Origin: Fimbriimonadaceae bacterium
GTDB taxonomy: Bacteria; Armatimonadota; Fimbriimonadia; Fimbriimonadales; Fimbriimonadaceae
Length of the DNA: 64,000 nucleotides
Assembly: GCA_019454125.1 (NCBI GenBank)
Contig: CP075365.1
Location: forward strand, 862,218-926,217
Reading direction: 5' to 3'
Shown: positions 51,059 to 59,629 of the stretch, one piece after another
How the letters are laid out: each line of letters starts with the position of its first letter
Numbering within the stretch: position 1 is the stretch's first letter
Made by a program: the position numbers and the translations under genes
Notes under the pieces: model-generated
The model's database searches: none
Told to the model about the DNA's origin: nothing
What the model saw: the letters and a program-made list of their open reading frames with translations, nothing else

Positions 51059-52309
51059 ATGAGCGAAGTAAACGTTCTCGAGATGGCTCGCCAGCAACTG
51101 GCGAACGCGGCACGCTACTTGGATCTGGACGAAGGCTTGCACGCGGTTCTCGCGACGCCGAAACGCCAGGTCATCGTCAATTTCCCCGTGGTCATGGACA
51201 GCGGCGAGGTCCGCTGCTTCGAGGGCTACCGAGTCCAACACAACGTGAGCCGGGGCCCCACCAAAGGCGGCATCCGCTACCATCCTGAGGTCGACCTCGA
51301 CGAGACCACCGCCCTATCCATGTGGATGACCTGGAAGTGCGCGGTCGTCAACATCCCCTATGGAGGCGCGAAGGGCGGCGTCAAGGTCAACACCAAGGAG
51401 CTTTCCAAGCGCGAGCTTGAGAAGCTGACCCGGCGCTTCATTACGGACATCAACATCATCGTCGGCGAGCGGAGCGACATCCCCGCGCCGGACATCGGCA
51501 CGAACGCCCAAGTCATGGCTTGGATCATGGACACCCTCTCCATGCAAGCTGGCTACACCGTCCCCGGCGTCGTCACCGGCAAGCCGATCGAACTGGGCGG
51601 CTCCGAAGGGCGCGTCGAGGCCACCGGCCGAGGCGTCGTGGTCTGCACCGAGGAAGCCTGCCGCGTGCTGGGCATGGAGCTTTCGGACTGCAAGGTCGTG
51701 GTGCAGGGCTTTGGCAACGTCGGTTCTGTCGCGGCCGAACTGGCCGAAGCGGCCGGTGCCAAGGTCATCGCCGTCAGCGACGCCACCTGCGCCATCTATA
51801 ACGAGAAAGGTCTGCCGATCAAGGAGCTCTACCAACGCTACAGCGGCGTTGAGGGCGGGATCCGAAACTACAAGGACTGCACCCAAATCTCGAACGCCGA
51901 GCTGCTGGAGCTGCCGTGCGACATCCTCATGCCGTGCGCGATCCAGGGCCAGATCACGGCAGAGAACGCAGGCAACGTCAAGGCCAAGATCGTGGCCGAG
52001 GGCGCGAACGGGCCGACCACGCCGGAGGCCGACCAGATCCTGAGCGACAAGGGCATCTTCGTCGTCCCGGACATCCTCGCCAACGCGGGCGGCGTCGTGA
52101 CCAGCTACTTCGAATGGGTGCAAGACCTGCAGAACTACTTCTGGGAGGAAGAGCAGGTGAACGACCGCCTGGCCCGCATCATGCGCAGCGCTTTCGCCGC
52201 CGTCTACCACACCCGGGAGAAGCACAAAGTGGACATGCGGACCGCGGCCATGATCATCGGCGTCGACCGCGTCGCCCACGCCACGACGATCCGCGGGATC
52301 TTTCCGTAG
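51059..52309 (+). CDS. gdhA: Glutamate dehydrogenase (Glu/Leu/Phe/Val type)
   Basis: This 416-residue enzyme interconverts glutamate and 2-oxoglutarate plus ammonia. The catalytic Lys is in NIPYGGAKGGVKV, the substrate Lys in SRGPTKGGIRYHP, and the Asp in IPAPDIGTNAQ. The Rossmann domain has VVVQGFGNVGSVAAELAEAAG. The length and the GERSDIPAPD context point to the NAD(P)-dependent hexameric 45-kDa class; cofactor choice is not certain. It directly follows mreD, probably as part of the same transcript. Confidence 0.95.
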   Translation: MSEVNVLEMARQQLANAARYLDLDEGLHAVLATPKRQVIVNFPVVMDSGEVRCFEGYRVQHNVSRGPTKGGIRYHPEVDLDETTALSMWMTWKCAVVNIPYGGAKGGVKVNTKELSKRELEKLTRRFITDINIIVGERSDIPAPDIGTNAQVMAWIMDTLSMQAGYTVPGVVTGKPIELGGSEGRVEATGRGVVVCTEEACRVLGMELSDCKVVVQGFGNVGSVAAELAEAAGAKVIAVSDATCAIYNEKGLPIKELYQRYSGVEGGIRNYKDCTQISNAELLELPCDILMPCAIQGQITAENAGNVKAKIVAEGANGPTTPEADQILSDKGIFVVPDILANAGGVVTSYFEWVQDLQNYFWEEEQVNDRLARIMRSAFAAVYHTREKHKVDMRTAAMIIGVDRVAHATTIRGIFP

Positions 52310-52401
52310 GTTCGGGTTGGTTCGGGTCTGTTCGGGGGTTTGACCTCAGACCCCTCCCGTCCCGAACCTCCGACTAACCCGAACCCCCGAACCAACCGCC
52401 C
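52309..52401. repeat. Large imperfect dyad between gdhA and tRNA-Leu
   Basis: This GC-skewed region of GGTTCGGG/CCCGAACC units holds a 12-bp inverted repeat GGTTGGTTCGGG (52315-52326) and CCCGAACCAACC (52386-52397) with nested inner pairs GTTCGGG/CCCGAAC and GGTCTG/CAGACC. It can fold into a long composite stem right after the gdhA stop. Confidence 0.75.
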
Positions 52402-52423
52402 CACCCCAACGCCCCGCCTGCGC

Positions 52424-52429
52424 TATAAT
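52424..52429 (+). promoter_or_regulatory. tRNA-Leu -10 box
   Basis: A perfect TATAAT lies 11 bases before the tRNA 5' end. No good -35 element is visible. It is the most consensus-like -10 in the window. Confidence 0.7.
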
Positions 52430-52440
52430 CGCATTCCGCC

Positions 52441-52526
52441 GCGCGGGTGGTGGAATTGGTAGACACGCTACCTTGAGGTGGTAGTGCCCACAAAGCGTAA
52501 GAGTTCGAGTCTCTTCCCGCGCACCA
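52441..52526 (+). tRNA. tRNA-Leu(GAG)
   Basis: This is a class II tRNA: acceptor GCGCGGG/CCCGCGC, anticodon stem CTACC/GGTAG with loop TTGAGGT (anticodon GAG), a long variable arm, T arm with TTCGAGT, discriminator A and encoded CCA (52524-52526). It reads CUC/CUU leucine codons. A TATAAT lies just upstream. The repeat island begins 40 bases after its 3' end. Confidence 0.95.
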
Positions 52527-52566
52527 TTTTAGGTTCAAACCGGCCCAGGGGGTGACACGTCCTCTT

Positions 52567-52595
52567 CATGCCTCGGCATGCCCCGTGCCGAGGCT
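52567..52595 (+). repeat. Palindromic repeat unit 1
   Basis: CATGCCTCGGCAT then GCCCC then GTGCCGAGGCT: near-perfect hairpin (GCCTCGGCAY/GTGCCGAGGC) with a 5-base centre. One mismatch to the consensus. Confidence 0.85.
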
Positions 52596-52666
52596 AAACT
52601 GGTCAATCGCGAGGCTTGCCCGGAGGGCAGCCAGCAGCCCGAACACTTACCAGGTTTACAGCATCT

Positions 52667-52695
52667 CATGCCTCGGCACGCCCCGTGCCGAGGCT
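52667..52695 (+). repeat. Palindromic repeat unit 2
   Basis: Consensus form with perfect stem GCCTCGGCAC/GTGCCGAGGC and centre GCCCC. It is followed by the shared CTTTCGATGGTGCC sequence. Confidence 0.85.
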
Positions 52696-52727
52696 CTTTC
52701 GATGGTGCCCGGGCGCGGATGGGTTCT

Positions 52728-52756
52728 CATGCCTCGGCACGCCTCGTGCCGAGGCT
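52728..52756 (+). repeat. Palindromic repeat unit 3
   Basis: Perfect stem with centre GCCTC. It is 61 bp from unit 2. Confidence 0.85.
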
Positions 52757-52835
52757 AGACTCCTGCCGTGCGTAATCGGCACTGGACGAACTGGGCGCAG
52801 GCCGCCGGTGGCGTTCGTGACCACGACCGCACTCT

Positions 52836-52864
52836 CATGCCTCGGCACGCCCCGTGCCGAGGCT
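52836..52864 (+). repeat. Palindromic repeat unit 4
   Basis: Same as unit 2, including the following CTTTCGATGGTGCC sequence; part of the longer direct repeat. Confidence 0.85.
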
Positions 52865-52954
52865 CTTTCGATGGTGCCGTGGCGCGGATGGGTGAGACTT
52901 GGTCATGGGGTCGGGAGTGCACGACGTACACGAATCGAAGGCGTTGTCTGGGAC

Positions 52955-52983
52955 AGCCTCGGCACGGGGTGTGCCGAGGCATG
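52955..52983 (-). repeat. Palindromic repeat unit 5 (inverted)
   Basis: The same repeat in the opposite orientation, ending in CATG on the minus strand; centre ACCCC when read on the minus strand. Confidence 0.85.
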
Positions 52984-53082
52984 AAGAAACCAACGAGAAG
53001 AGAGCGTTCACCAGGCAGAGTTACTAGGTTACCACTCTCCCGTAGCGCTCGCTAAGTGAAGAATACGTATTCATGGCGTATC

Positions 53083-55254
53083 ATGAGGCGAGAGGCAACG
53101 CCGCCCATGCTGAAGCCGCCTGCATTTCTGCTCATCCTCGCCGTCGTCGCCGGTTCTGGCGCCCAAGACCTGGTCGTCAACCCACCGGCGATCAACGTGC
53201 TCAAGGCGGGGCAGTGGCGGGTCACCCCGATCCAGCCGAAGGACTGGGAGGGCGAGCTGACCGCGACGGTCACCACGACCCAGGGCAACATCGACCTCTA
53301 CCTCCGCAAGGGCGCGGCCCCGACCTTGACCGACTTCGACGCGGCCTCCATAACCAACAACCGGACGGAGACCGTCAGGCTGACGAACACGAGCCAGCCA
53401 GCCCTGACCAGCGACACCTGGTACATCGGGCTCTACGCGAGGGGGACGAGCTTTTACACGGCTTCGAACAGGGTCGCCCAGGTGCCATCCAGCCGGCCGG
53501 GGAACGGGGCGGTGCCGTTCGCGGGAGGCACGACCTTCCGGCTCTGGGCGCCTTTCGCGACCCAGGCCAACGTCGCCGGGCCTTTCAACGGCTGGAACGA
53601 CTCGAACGCGAAGCTGGTGGCGGAAGGGGGCGGCTGGTGGTCGCTCGACTACCGTCGGACGGTGCCGGGCCAGCAGTACAAGTTCGTGCTGCGCAACGGA
53701 AGCCAAGTGCTCTGGAAGAAGGACCCCTGGGCCAAGGCGCTGGTCAGTTCCAACGGCAACGCGATCATCCACAACCCCAACGCCTACGCCTGGCAGACGA
53801 ACAACTTCGTCACGCCGGCCTGGAACGACCTCGTGGTCTATGAGACCCACATCGGCACGTTCAACGACACCCCGGGGGGCAAGCCAGGGACCTTTTCGAC
53901 CGCGGAGCAAAAACTGGACTATCTGCAGGGCCTCGGGGTGAACTGCATCGAACTGCTGCCGGTGCAGGAGTTTCCCGGCGATTACTCTTGGGGATACAAC
54001 CCCTCCGACCCGTTCTCGGTGGAATCGGCCTATGGCGGCCCGGACGCGCTGAAGTCGTTCGTCGACAAGGCGAACGCGCGCGGCATCGCGGTGCTGCTGG
54101 ACCTGGTCCACAACCACTACGGGCCGAACGACCTTGATCTGTGGCGGTTCGACGGCTGGTCGCAGGGGTCTTGGGGCGGGATCTTCTTCTACCAGGACGA
54201 TCGTGCGGTGACCCCTTGGGGCAACACCCGGCCGGACTTTGGCCGCCAAGAAGTGCGCGATTATATCCGCGATAACCAGCGCCAATGGTCGGAAGAGTTC
54301 CGTGTCTCCGGCTTCCGTTGGGACTCGGTGTTGAACATCCGGACGACGAACCGCGGCGACAACGCCGTCGGTTGGGAACTCCTGCAAACTTTGAACAACG
54401 ACTTGGACCAGCGCCAGCCCTGGAAGATCAACATTGCGGAGGATCTACAGAACAACAATTGGGTGACGCGCGAAACCGGCCAGGGTGGCGCGGGCTTCGA
54501 TTCCCAGTGGTCTAACTTTGTCCATACCGTGAGGGCCGCGCTCATTACGCCGGACGATAACTCTCGCGACATGAACGCGGTGGCCGGGGCCATAACGGAA
54601 CGCTTCAACGGCGACGCCTGGCGACGAGTCATCTATACGGAAAGCCACGACGAGAACGCGAACGGACGCCAGCGCGTCCCGAGCGAGATCGACGCCTCCA
54701 ACCCCGCCAGCTATTGGGCTCAAAAGCGCTCGACCCTCGGTGCCGCCTTGGTCTTCACCGCCCCTGGAATCCCGATGGTCTTCCAGGGCCAAGAGATCCT
54801 TGAAGACGGATGGTTTGCCGATAACGACCCGGTCGATTGGAACAAGCTAAACCTCTATCCAGGGATCAATCTTCTCTACCGGGACTTAATCCGTATGAGG
54901 CGGAACCTCGGCGGAACGACGGCAGGCTTAAAAGGGCAGGGCCTGAACCTTTATAAAACGGACAACGCGGCCAAGTTGATCGCCTTCCACCGTTATGACC
55001 AAGGCGGGGTCAACGACGATGTCGTCGTCTTATTGAACTTCAAGAACGCGACCGTCAACAACCTCCGACTGGGTTTTCCGAACGCAGGACGGTGGCGCGT
55101 GGTGTTCAACAGTGACGCCAGGGTCTATTCGCCTCTCTTCGGCGACCACTTCACTCCGGACGTCGACACCCAAACGGTGCCGTGGGACGGGCTGGGTTAC
55201 TCGGCGCTCGTGAGCGTCGCGCCCTATACCGCTGTGGTTTTCGCCCGGGGCTAG
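53083..55254 (+). CDS. Secreted GH13 enzyme, branching-enzyme/amylase-like
   Basis: The exported 723-residue protein has a signal peptide, an N-terminal PPC-like beta domain (about 30-125), an E-set/CBM48-like domain (TTFRLWAPFATQANVAGPFN), the GH13 barrel and a C-terminal beta domain. Conserved regions: DLVHNHYGPND (I), GFRWDSVLNI with the nucleophile Asp (II), NIAEDLQ with the acid Glu (III) and YTESHDEN with the third Asp (IV). It resembles GlgB-like enzymes more than classic amylases. Starts at GTG 53056, ATG 53083 or ATG 53107 are possible; 53107 gives the most compact signal peptide. Confidence 0.87.
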   Translation: MRREATPPMLKPPAFLLILAVVAGSGAQDLVVNPPAINVLKAGQWRVTPIQPKDWEGELTATVTTTQGNIDLYLRKGAAPTLTDFDAASITNNRTETVRLTNTSQPALTSDTWYIGLYARGTSFYTASNRVAQVPSSRPGNGAVPFAGGTTFRLWAPFATQANVAGPFNGWNDSNAKLVAEGGGWWSLDYRRTVPGQQYKFVLRNGSQVLWKKDPWAKALVSSNGNAIIHNPNAYAWQTNNFVTPAWNDLVVYETHIGTFNDTPGGKPGTFSTAEQKLDYLQGLGVNCIELLPVQEFPGDYSWGYNPSDPFSVESAYGGPDALKSFVDKANARGIAVLLDLVHNHYGPNDLDLWRFDGWSQGSWGGIFFYQDDRAVTPWGNTRPDFGRQEVRDYIRDNQRQWSEEFRVSGFRWDSVLNIRTTNRGDNAVGWELLQTLNNDLDQRQPWKINIAEDLQNNNWVTRETGQGGAGFDSQWSNFVHTVRAALITPDDNSRDMNAVAGAITERFNGDAWRRVIYTESHDENANGRQRVPSEIDASNPASYWAQKRSTLGAALVFTAPGIPMVFQGQEILEDGWFADNDPVDWNKLNLYPGINLLYRDLIRMRRNLGGTTAGLKGQGLNLYKTDNAAKLIAFHRYDQGGVNDDVVVLLNFKNATVNNLRLGFPNAGRWRVVFNSDARVYSPLFGDHFTPDVDTQTVPWDGLGYSALVSVAPYTAVVFARG

Positions 55255-55913
55255 TTGGGATGGATCCACTCGGCAAACTGGTCGGAGGTGACCCGGCGAG
55301 GGGCTTGGACCTGGTCGATGTGGCTCTCCAGCACGGGGATCATCTCGGCGAACCGTTCGAGGGTGTCGGTGGTCTCCAACAGCCTCTGTTTCTCGAGGTT
55401 CGCGACCTGCAGCAAGTTCGCCACCACGAACGAGAGGGTCGTCGGCTCTTGTGGGAGCTTGATCTTCGAGACCCGCACCTCGAACCTGGCGAAGTAGCTT
55501 TCGATATAGGTTTGCACCAGCTCCCGTGCCCGGCTCAGGACGGCCTCGGTGCGGGGGTCGTCCTCGAGTTCGAGCTCGATGACGGATTCGACCCAGCCCA
55601 CCGTATATGGGCGGTCGTAATCGAGCCGACGGACCCGGAATCTGCGTTCACCTTGAACACGGACGTCCATTTTGCCGTCTTCGTACGTGTGAACGCTCAT
55701 GATGCGGACGGCCGTCCCGACCATGTAGGGTTCCGCATCGCCGACTTCGCTCCCGCTCCTGATCAAGACGATGCCGAAGGGCCGGTCAAACTGAGTGCAA
55801 TGCCGAATCATCTCCCGATACCGATCCTCGAAGACGTGCAGTTGAAGCTGCGCGTACGGGAAAAGGACCGTATCCAGGAGAAAAAGGGGCATCTCCTCAA
55901 GGCGATCGCCCAT
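55251..55913 (-). CDS. LON N-terminal substrate-binding domain protein
   Basis: This 220-residue protein has only the Lon N-terminal (PUA-like) domain, without ATPase or protease. It starts MGDRLEEMPLFLLDTVLFPY and has HVFEDRYREMIRHC and GTAVRIMSVHTYEDGKMDVR, ending in a helical bundle region. It could bind substrates or regulate proteolysis. The start at 55913 is chosen because a TATACT box lies 8 bases upstream. It is divergent from a sensor kinase. Confidence 0.9.
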   Translation of the reverse strand: MGDRLEEMPLFLLDTVLFPYAQLQLHVFEDRYREMIRHCTQFDRPFGIVLIRSGSEVGDAEPYMVGTAVRIMSVHTYEDGKMDVRVQGERRFRVRRLDYDRPYTVGWVESVIELELEDDPRTEAVLSRARELVQTYIESYFARFEVRVSKIKLPQEPTTLSFVVANLLQVANLEKQRLLETTDTLERFAEMIPVLESHIDQVQAPRRVTSDQFAEWIHPN

Positions 55914-55927
55914 CGGCAGCAAGTATA
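55911..55927 (-). promoter_or_regulatory. Leaderless -10 box of the LON-domain gene
   Basis: On the minus strand TATACT (55922-55927) is followed by 8 bases and the ATG. Confidence 0.6.
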
Positions 55928-55980
55928 GCCGGGATGCGGAGGCGGCCCGCCCCAGACCGTTCGCCAAAGGTATCCTCCCC

Positions 55981-57735
55981 ATGCCCCACTTCGACGATCG
56001 AGAAGCCTTGACTATGACTCAGACAAACGGGACGCCCGAACCGGAAAACCTCTTAAAGAGGATCGCAGAACTCGAGGCAGAAAATCAAAGGCTGAAATCA
56101 AGTGAATCGGCCAAGGCGCAGGGCGAGACGTTGCCCCGGCCGACTCCGATGGAGTCAAGTGCGGACGTCGCCCCGATCCAAGAAGGGGACGTCACCCTCC
56201 GCCGCCTGGTCCAGCGGATCGCCATGATCCTGCAAGCCGAGAAGATCGTGATCATGTTCTATGACCGCGAGCTTGGCGAACTGATCGGCATCCCGCCCGC
56301 CTACGGCCTGGAAGACGGCAAGCTGGACCATTTCCGGGTCCGCGCGACCCAGGGCGTCAGCGGCGAAGTCTTCCGCTCGGGCGAGCCCCTCATCTTCCAC
56401 GACGCCCTGAGCGACGAGCGAACGAGGAAGGACATGGTCTCGCTGATGCACGTGGCCAACGGCATTACGGTCCCGCTCATCATCGAGAAGCGCGACGAGG
56501 AAAACCGCGTCATCGAGCGGACCACGATCGGCGTCCTCCACGCCTTCAACAAGCGGCACGGGGAAGATTTCAACGACGAGGACGTGCGGCTGCTGGAGCG
56601 CATGGCCCGCAACGTCAGCTCGATCATCGCGAACCTCCAGCTCTATAGAGAAGTCGTCGAGGAGAGGGAAGAGCTCCTTCAGACCTTCGAGTCCGTTACG
56701 GTCGGCTTGATCCTGGTCTCGCCCGAATCACGCGTGAGCCAGATGAACAGCTCGGCCCGATTCATCTTTGAGGTGGGCAGCGACTCGATCGGTAAACCCT
56801 TCGGCGAAGTGGTCAAGAACGACGCCGTCCAGGAAACGATCACTGCAGTCCTTCAAGGTGTAGAAGCGCATAAGAAGGACGTGATCATGGTCCGCCAGGG
56901 CAGAGAACGCTTCTTCGAACTGCAAGCCACGCTGGTGAAGAACGAAGAAGGCCGGAACCTGGGGGCGGTCGCGATTTTGAACGACGTGACCGAGCTGCGC
57001 AACATCGACAAGATGAAGTCAAGTTTCGTGGCCATGGCCTCCCACGAGCTGCGCACGCCCCTCACCGCGATCAAAGGCTTTAGCAGCACGCTCTTGGAAG
57101 GGCTTGACGACGAGATTTATGGCCGGGAAGAGCAACGCGAATTCCTTGGCATTGTCGTCCAAGAGTGCGACCGCCTCCGACGGCTGATCGACGACTTGCT
57201 GAACACGGCCCGGATCGAAGCCGGCGAAAGCTTGAAGCCGAACTACAACCGCTTCCAGATCGCGCCGCTGCTGGACAAGGTCGTGGTGGTTCAGAACCAA
57301 GCCTCGCACAAGCACAACGTCTATAAGATCCTGCATACCGACCTGCCGGAAACGATCGTGGGCGACGAGGATAAGCTCGACCAGATCCTAACGAACTTGC
57401 TTAACAACGCGATTAAGTACTCGCCCGATGGCGGCGACGTCATCGTCCACGCAACTTGGGACGGCGACGAGCTCGAGATGGCCGTGGAAGACCAAGGGAT
57501 CGGTATTCCGCAGGAACACTTGATGAGGGTTTTCGAGCGTTTCCACCGAGTGGACAACGAGGACAACCGCAAGATTTATGGCACCGGCCTTGGCCTCTTC
57601 CTCGTGAAGCACCTTGTCGAGGACGTCCACCTTGGCAAGATTTGGGCGGAGTCCGAAGTCGGCAAGGGTTCGACGTTCAAGTTCCGCATTCCGGTGGAAC
57701 TGGACATCGACGAGGCAAAAGCCCGAAACCATTAA
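55981..57735 (+). CDS. Cytosolic hybrid sensor histidine kinase (GAF-PAS-HisKA-HATPase)
   Basis: This 584-residue kinase has an N-terminal coiled coil (LLKRIAELEAENQRLKSSE), a GAF domain (about 60-215, LVQRIAMILQAEKIVIMFYD), a PAS domain (about 235-340, FESVTVGLILVSPESRVSQM), HisKA with SFVAMASHELRTPLTAIKGF (phospho-His) and HATPase_c with LLNNAIKYSPDGGD, VEDQGIGIPQEH and GTGLGLFLVKHLVED. There are no membrane helices. No response regulator is adjacent, so its partner is elsewhere. ATG 55981 (TATCCT four bases upstream) or ATG 56014 may be used. Confidence 0.92.
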   Translation: MPHFDDREALTMTQTNGTPEPENLLKRIAELEAENQRLKSSESAKAQGETLPRPTPMESSADVAPIQEGDVTLRRLVQRIAMILQAEKIVIMFYDRELGELIGIPPAYGLEDGKLDHFRVRATQGVSGEVFRSGEPLIFHDALSDERTRKDMVSLMHVANGITVPLIIEKRDEENRVIERTTIGVLHAFNKRHGEDFNDEDVRLLERMARNVSSIIANLQLYREVVEEREELLQTFESVTVGLILVSPESRVSQMNSSARFIFEVGSDSIGKPFGEVVKNDAVQETITAVLQGVEAHKKDVIMVRQGRERFFELQATLVKNEEGRNLGAVAILNDVTELRNIDKMKSSFVAMASHELRTPLTAIKGFSSTLLEGLDDEIYGREEQREFLGIVVQECDRLRRLIDDLLNTARIEAGESLKPNYNRFQIAPLLDKVVVVQNQASHKHNVYKILHTDLPETIVGDEDKLDQILTNLLNNAIKYSPDGGDVIVHATWDGDELEMAVEDQGIGIPQEHLMRVFERFHRVDNEDNRKIYGTGLGLFLVKHLVEDVHLGKIWAESEVGKGSTFKFRIPVELDIDEAKARNH

Positions 57736-57748
57736 GGACGCCGGCGGG

Positions 57749-58810
57749 CTAAGGGACTTTAGATAGCTCGGCCTTAAGCGTGTTGATCGAATCGATGTTT
57801 TCGGGGTCTACCCCGTTAAGCGCGGCTAGGTAAATCGAGACAAAGTCGCCGAAGAATGCGAGGGAAAGCATTTTTTGGAGGAGGTCGTTGCCCACAGCGG
57901 TCACCGTCTCGGTTTTTGTGACGTTTGCCGTGAGTCGCGCGACAACCTCTGCGCGCTTCTTCATCTTGGCGCTTTCCGAGCCGTCTTGTAGCACGATGGT
58001 CAGCCACTGCTTCACGCCCTGTTCATCGGCTTTGACCCAGCCCAAGATCTCGTTGTGGCACAACTCGGGGAAGGTGTTCGCGAACGTCATGCATTTCGCG
58101 TTCTCGTTAATCTGACTCTTCCAACGGCTCGCCACCAAACCTTGCCACGATCCAAGGCCGTAAAGGACCGACACAAGACCCTGCATCTTGGTGGCTAACA
58201 CCTTAGGAGGATTTTGCTCAAGCGGCACATCGACGCTCCAGAGTCTCGAGCACTTTCTGAGGCAATCTAGAAGCCCCGCATAATCTTGCGCGGGGATCAG
58301 CCCCATCTCCTCCGCGACCACGACCACAGGTAATGCGAGGTAGGCGAGCGCAGTCCGCGGAGGCCGCCCACCCGGCACGATGATCAGCGGATAGCCGTCA
58401 TCGCGCGCCATTTCGGCCAGTTGGCCGCCGCTCGTGATCGCAACGATCGAAGCGTTCTTCTTCTTCGCGTCATGATATGCCGCGAGGGTTTCTTCGGTGT
58501 TGCCGGAATAGCTGACCGCAAAGATCAACGTCTCCTCGTTGACGAAAGTCGGCAAGGAATAGTCCCTGTTAACGAAGAAGCCGCACGAGCCTTGTTCTTC
58601 AAAGAGAGCCCGGACGAAGTCGCCGCCCGCAGCCGATCCGCCCAAGCCGGTTAAAATCGCCAGGTTTGGGCGGCTCAAAGGCTTAACCATCTTAGCGGCC
58701 TTGCTAAGCGCTATGGCCTCGTCACACTGATCCGGAAAAGCGACCGTAAGGTCATACATTCCTTTCGGGTCTAATCGCTTTACAAAACTCGGATCATTGA
58801 GCTGTGACAT
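57749..58810 (-). CDS. Bifunctional phosphoglucose/phosphomannose isomerase
   Basis: This 353-residue SIS-domain enzyme of the PGI/PMI family starts SQLNDPSFVKRLDPKGMYDL. It has ILTGLGGSAAGGDFVRALF, a sugar-phosphate binding pattern FAVSYSGNTEETLAAYHDA and the C-terminal NEILGWVKADEQGVKQWLT. It interconverts glucose-6-P, fructose-6-P and mannose-6-P. It follows ssb after 2 bases and is in the rpsF-ssb operon. It supplies mannose-6-P for the GDP-mannose-type enzymes encoded a few kb away. Confidence 0.92.
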   Translation of the reverse strand: MSQLNDPSFVKRLDPKGMYDLTVAFPDQCDEAIALSKAAKMVKPLSRPNLAILTGLGGSAAGGDFVRALFEEQGSCGFFVNRDYSLPTFVNEETLIFAVSYSGNTEETLAAYHDAKKKNASIVAITSGGQLAEMARDDGYPLIIVPGGRPPRTALAYLALPVVVVAEEMGLIPAQDYAGLLDCLRKCSRLWSVDVPLEQNPPKVLATKMQGLVSVLYGLGSWQGLVASRWKSQINENAKCMTFANTFPELCHNEILGWVKADEQGVKQWLTIVLQDGSESAKMKKRAEVVARLTANVTKTETVTAVGNDLLQKMLSLAFFGDFVSIYLAALNGVDPENIDSINTLKAELSKVP

Positions 58811-58812
58811 GG

Positions 58813-59217
58813 TTAATCTTCTGCGAACGGGTCGAACTCGTCCTCGGCAGGCACAGGCTTTCCGCCAGCTTCGGCCCTAGGAGCTTCGCCGTCTTCTCGG
58901 GGTCGGTCAAGGCCCTGCACGTTATCGGCGATGATCTCTGTGACCTCACGGTTCACGCCTTCATTAGTCGTGTACTTTCGAGTCTGAAGCCGCCCGTCGA
59001 CCGCGACCAGCCGACCTTTGCCAAGGTAGTTCGCGCAAAACTCAGCGGTGCTACCCCATGCCGAAACGTTGAAGAAGTCGACGTCTACGCCGTCTTGCCC
59101 CTTAAACCTTCGGTCAACAGCGATGCCGAAGTTGGCGACGTTCTTGCCCGTTGTGGTCGAACGAAGTTCCGGGTCTCTTGTGAGACGACCGATTAGGATA
59201 ACGCGGTTAAGGCTCAT
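58813..59217 (-). CDS. ssb: Single-stranded DNA-binding protein
   Basis: This 134-residue protein begins MSLNRVILIGRLTRDPELRS, the SSB OB-fold start, and has VAVDGRLQTRKYTTNEG. The acidic C-terminal tip is EFDPFAED, a variant of the usual DDDIPF partner-binding tip. It overlaps rpsF by 4 bp (ATGA) and precedes the isomerase gene. Confidence 0.94.
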   Translation of the reverse strand: MSLNRVILIGRLTRDPELRSTTTGKNVANFGIAVDRRFKGQDGVDVDFFNVSAWGSTAEFCANYLGKGRLVAVDGRLQTRKYTTNEGVNREVTEIIADNVQGLDRPREDGEAPRAEAGGKPVPAEDEFDPFAED

Positions 59218-59513
59218 ACTTTCTCGTCGCGAAGGTAGATCCGATGACGAATGACGTTATCGCTAATCCGCATTAGGCGGGAGAGCTCGGCGGGAACGCT
59301 GGCAGGCGCCTCGAAGTGCATAAGGATATAGTTTCCTTCGCGGTGCCCCTCGATTTCGTAGGCAAGCTTCCGCTTGTCCCACTTTTCGGCGGACTCGACG
59401 GTCCCACCATTCTTTTCGACGATTCCTTTGAAATCGCCGGCGACCTTCGCCACTTCGTCGTCGGACATGTTCGGCGATACGATGTAGAACGCTTCGTATT
59501 TTCTTGAGTTCAT
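59214..59513 (-). CDS. rpsF: Ribosomal protein bS6
   Basis: This 99-residue small-subunit protein has NSRKYEAFYIVSPNMSDDEV, the central GTVESAEKWDKRKLAYEIEG and the C-terminal LSRLMRISDNVIRHRIYLRD. The ATG at 59513 has GGGAG five bases upstream and is preferred to the longer frame. The usual bacterial order rpsF-ssb-rpsR-rplI is altered: no rpsR or rplI follows here. Confidence 0.95.
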   Translation of the reverse strand: MNSRKYEAFYIVSPNMSDDEVAKVAGDFKGIVEKNGGTVESAEKWDKRKLAYEIEGHREGNYILMHFEAPASVPAELSRLMRISDNVIRHRIYLRDEKV

Positions 59514-59538
59514 GGGCTCCCTGTGGACGGCTTCTAAG

Positions 59539-59558
59539 GCGCGGGGAGGGCCCCACGC
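59539..59558 (-). promoter_or_regulatory. Leader hairpin of rpsF
   Basis: GCGTGGGG/CCCCGCGC forms an 8-bp stem with a 4-base loop 25 bases upstream of the rpsF ATG. It is downstream of a TATGAT -10-like box (59581-59586). A CCG-containing stretch follows it. It could be part of an S6-type autoregulatory leader; not confirmed. Confidence 0.35.
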
Positions 59559-59629
59559 AGAGAGCAATGCCGGGACGCGAATCATACCTTGCGGGCGCCC
59601 GCCAAGTGGGCCCCGGCCCCCACCCGACG

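Larger units (their letters stand above)
52527..53055. other. Gene-free island holding five palindromic repeats
   Basis: I see no credible gene in this 530-bp stretch; the ORFs in it consist of translations of the repeats. It carries five 29-bp palindromes (listed separately) and a longer direct repeat: 52664-52725 and 52833-52893 share about 60 bp with the core CTTTCGATGGTGCC and end in GGCGCGGATGGGT. There is no recognisable transposase. Confidence 0.8.

Noticed and set aside
52567-52983. Possible CRISPR array
   Set aside because: The units are full palindromes with 32-90 bp irregular gaps, one unit is inverted, and the gaps share sequence with each other. No cas gene is near.
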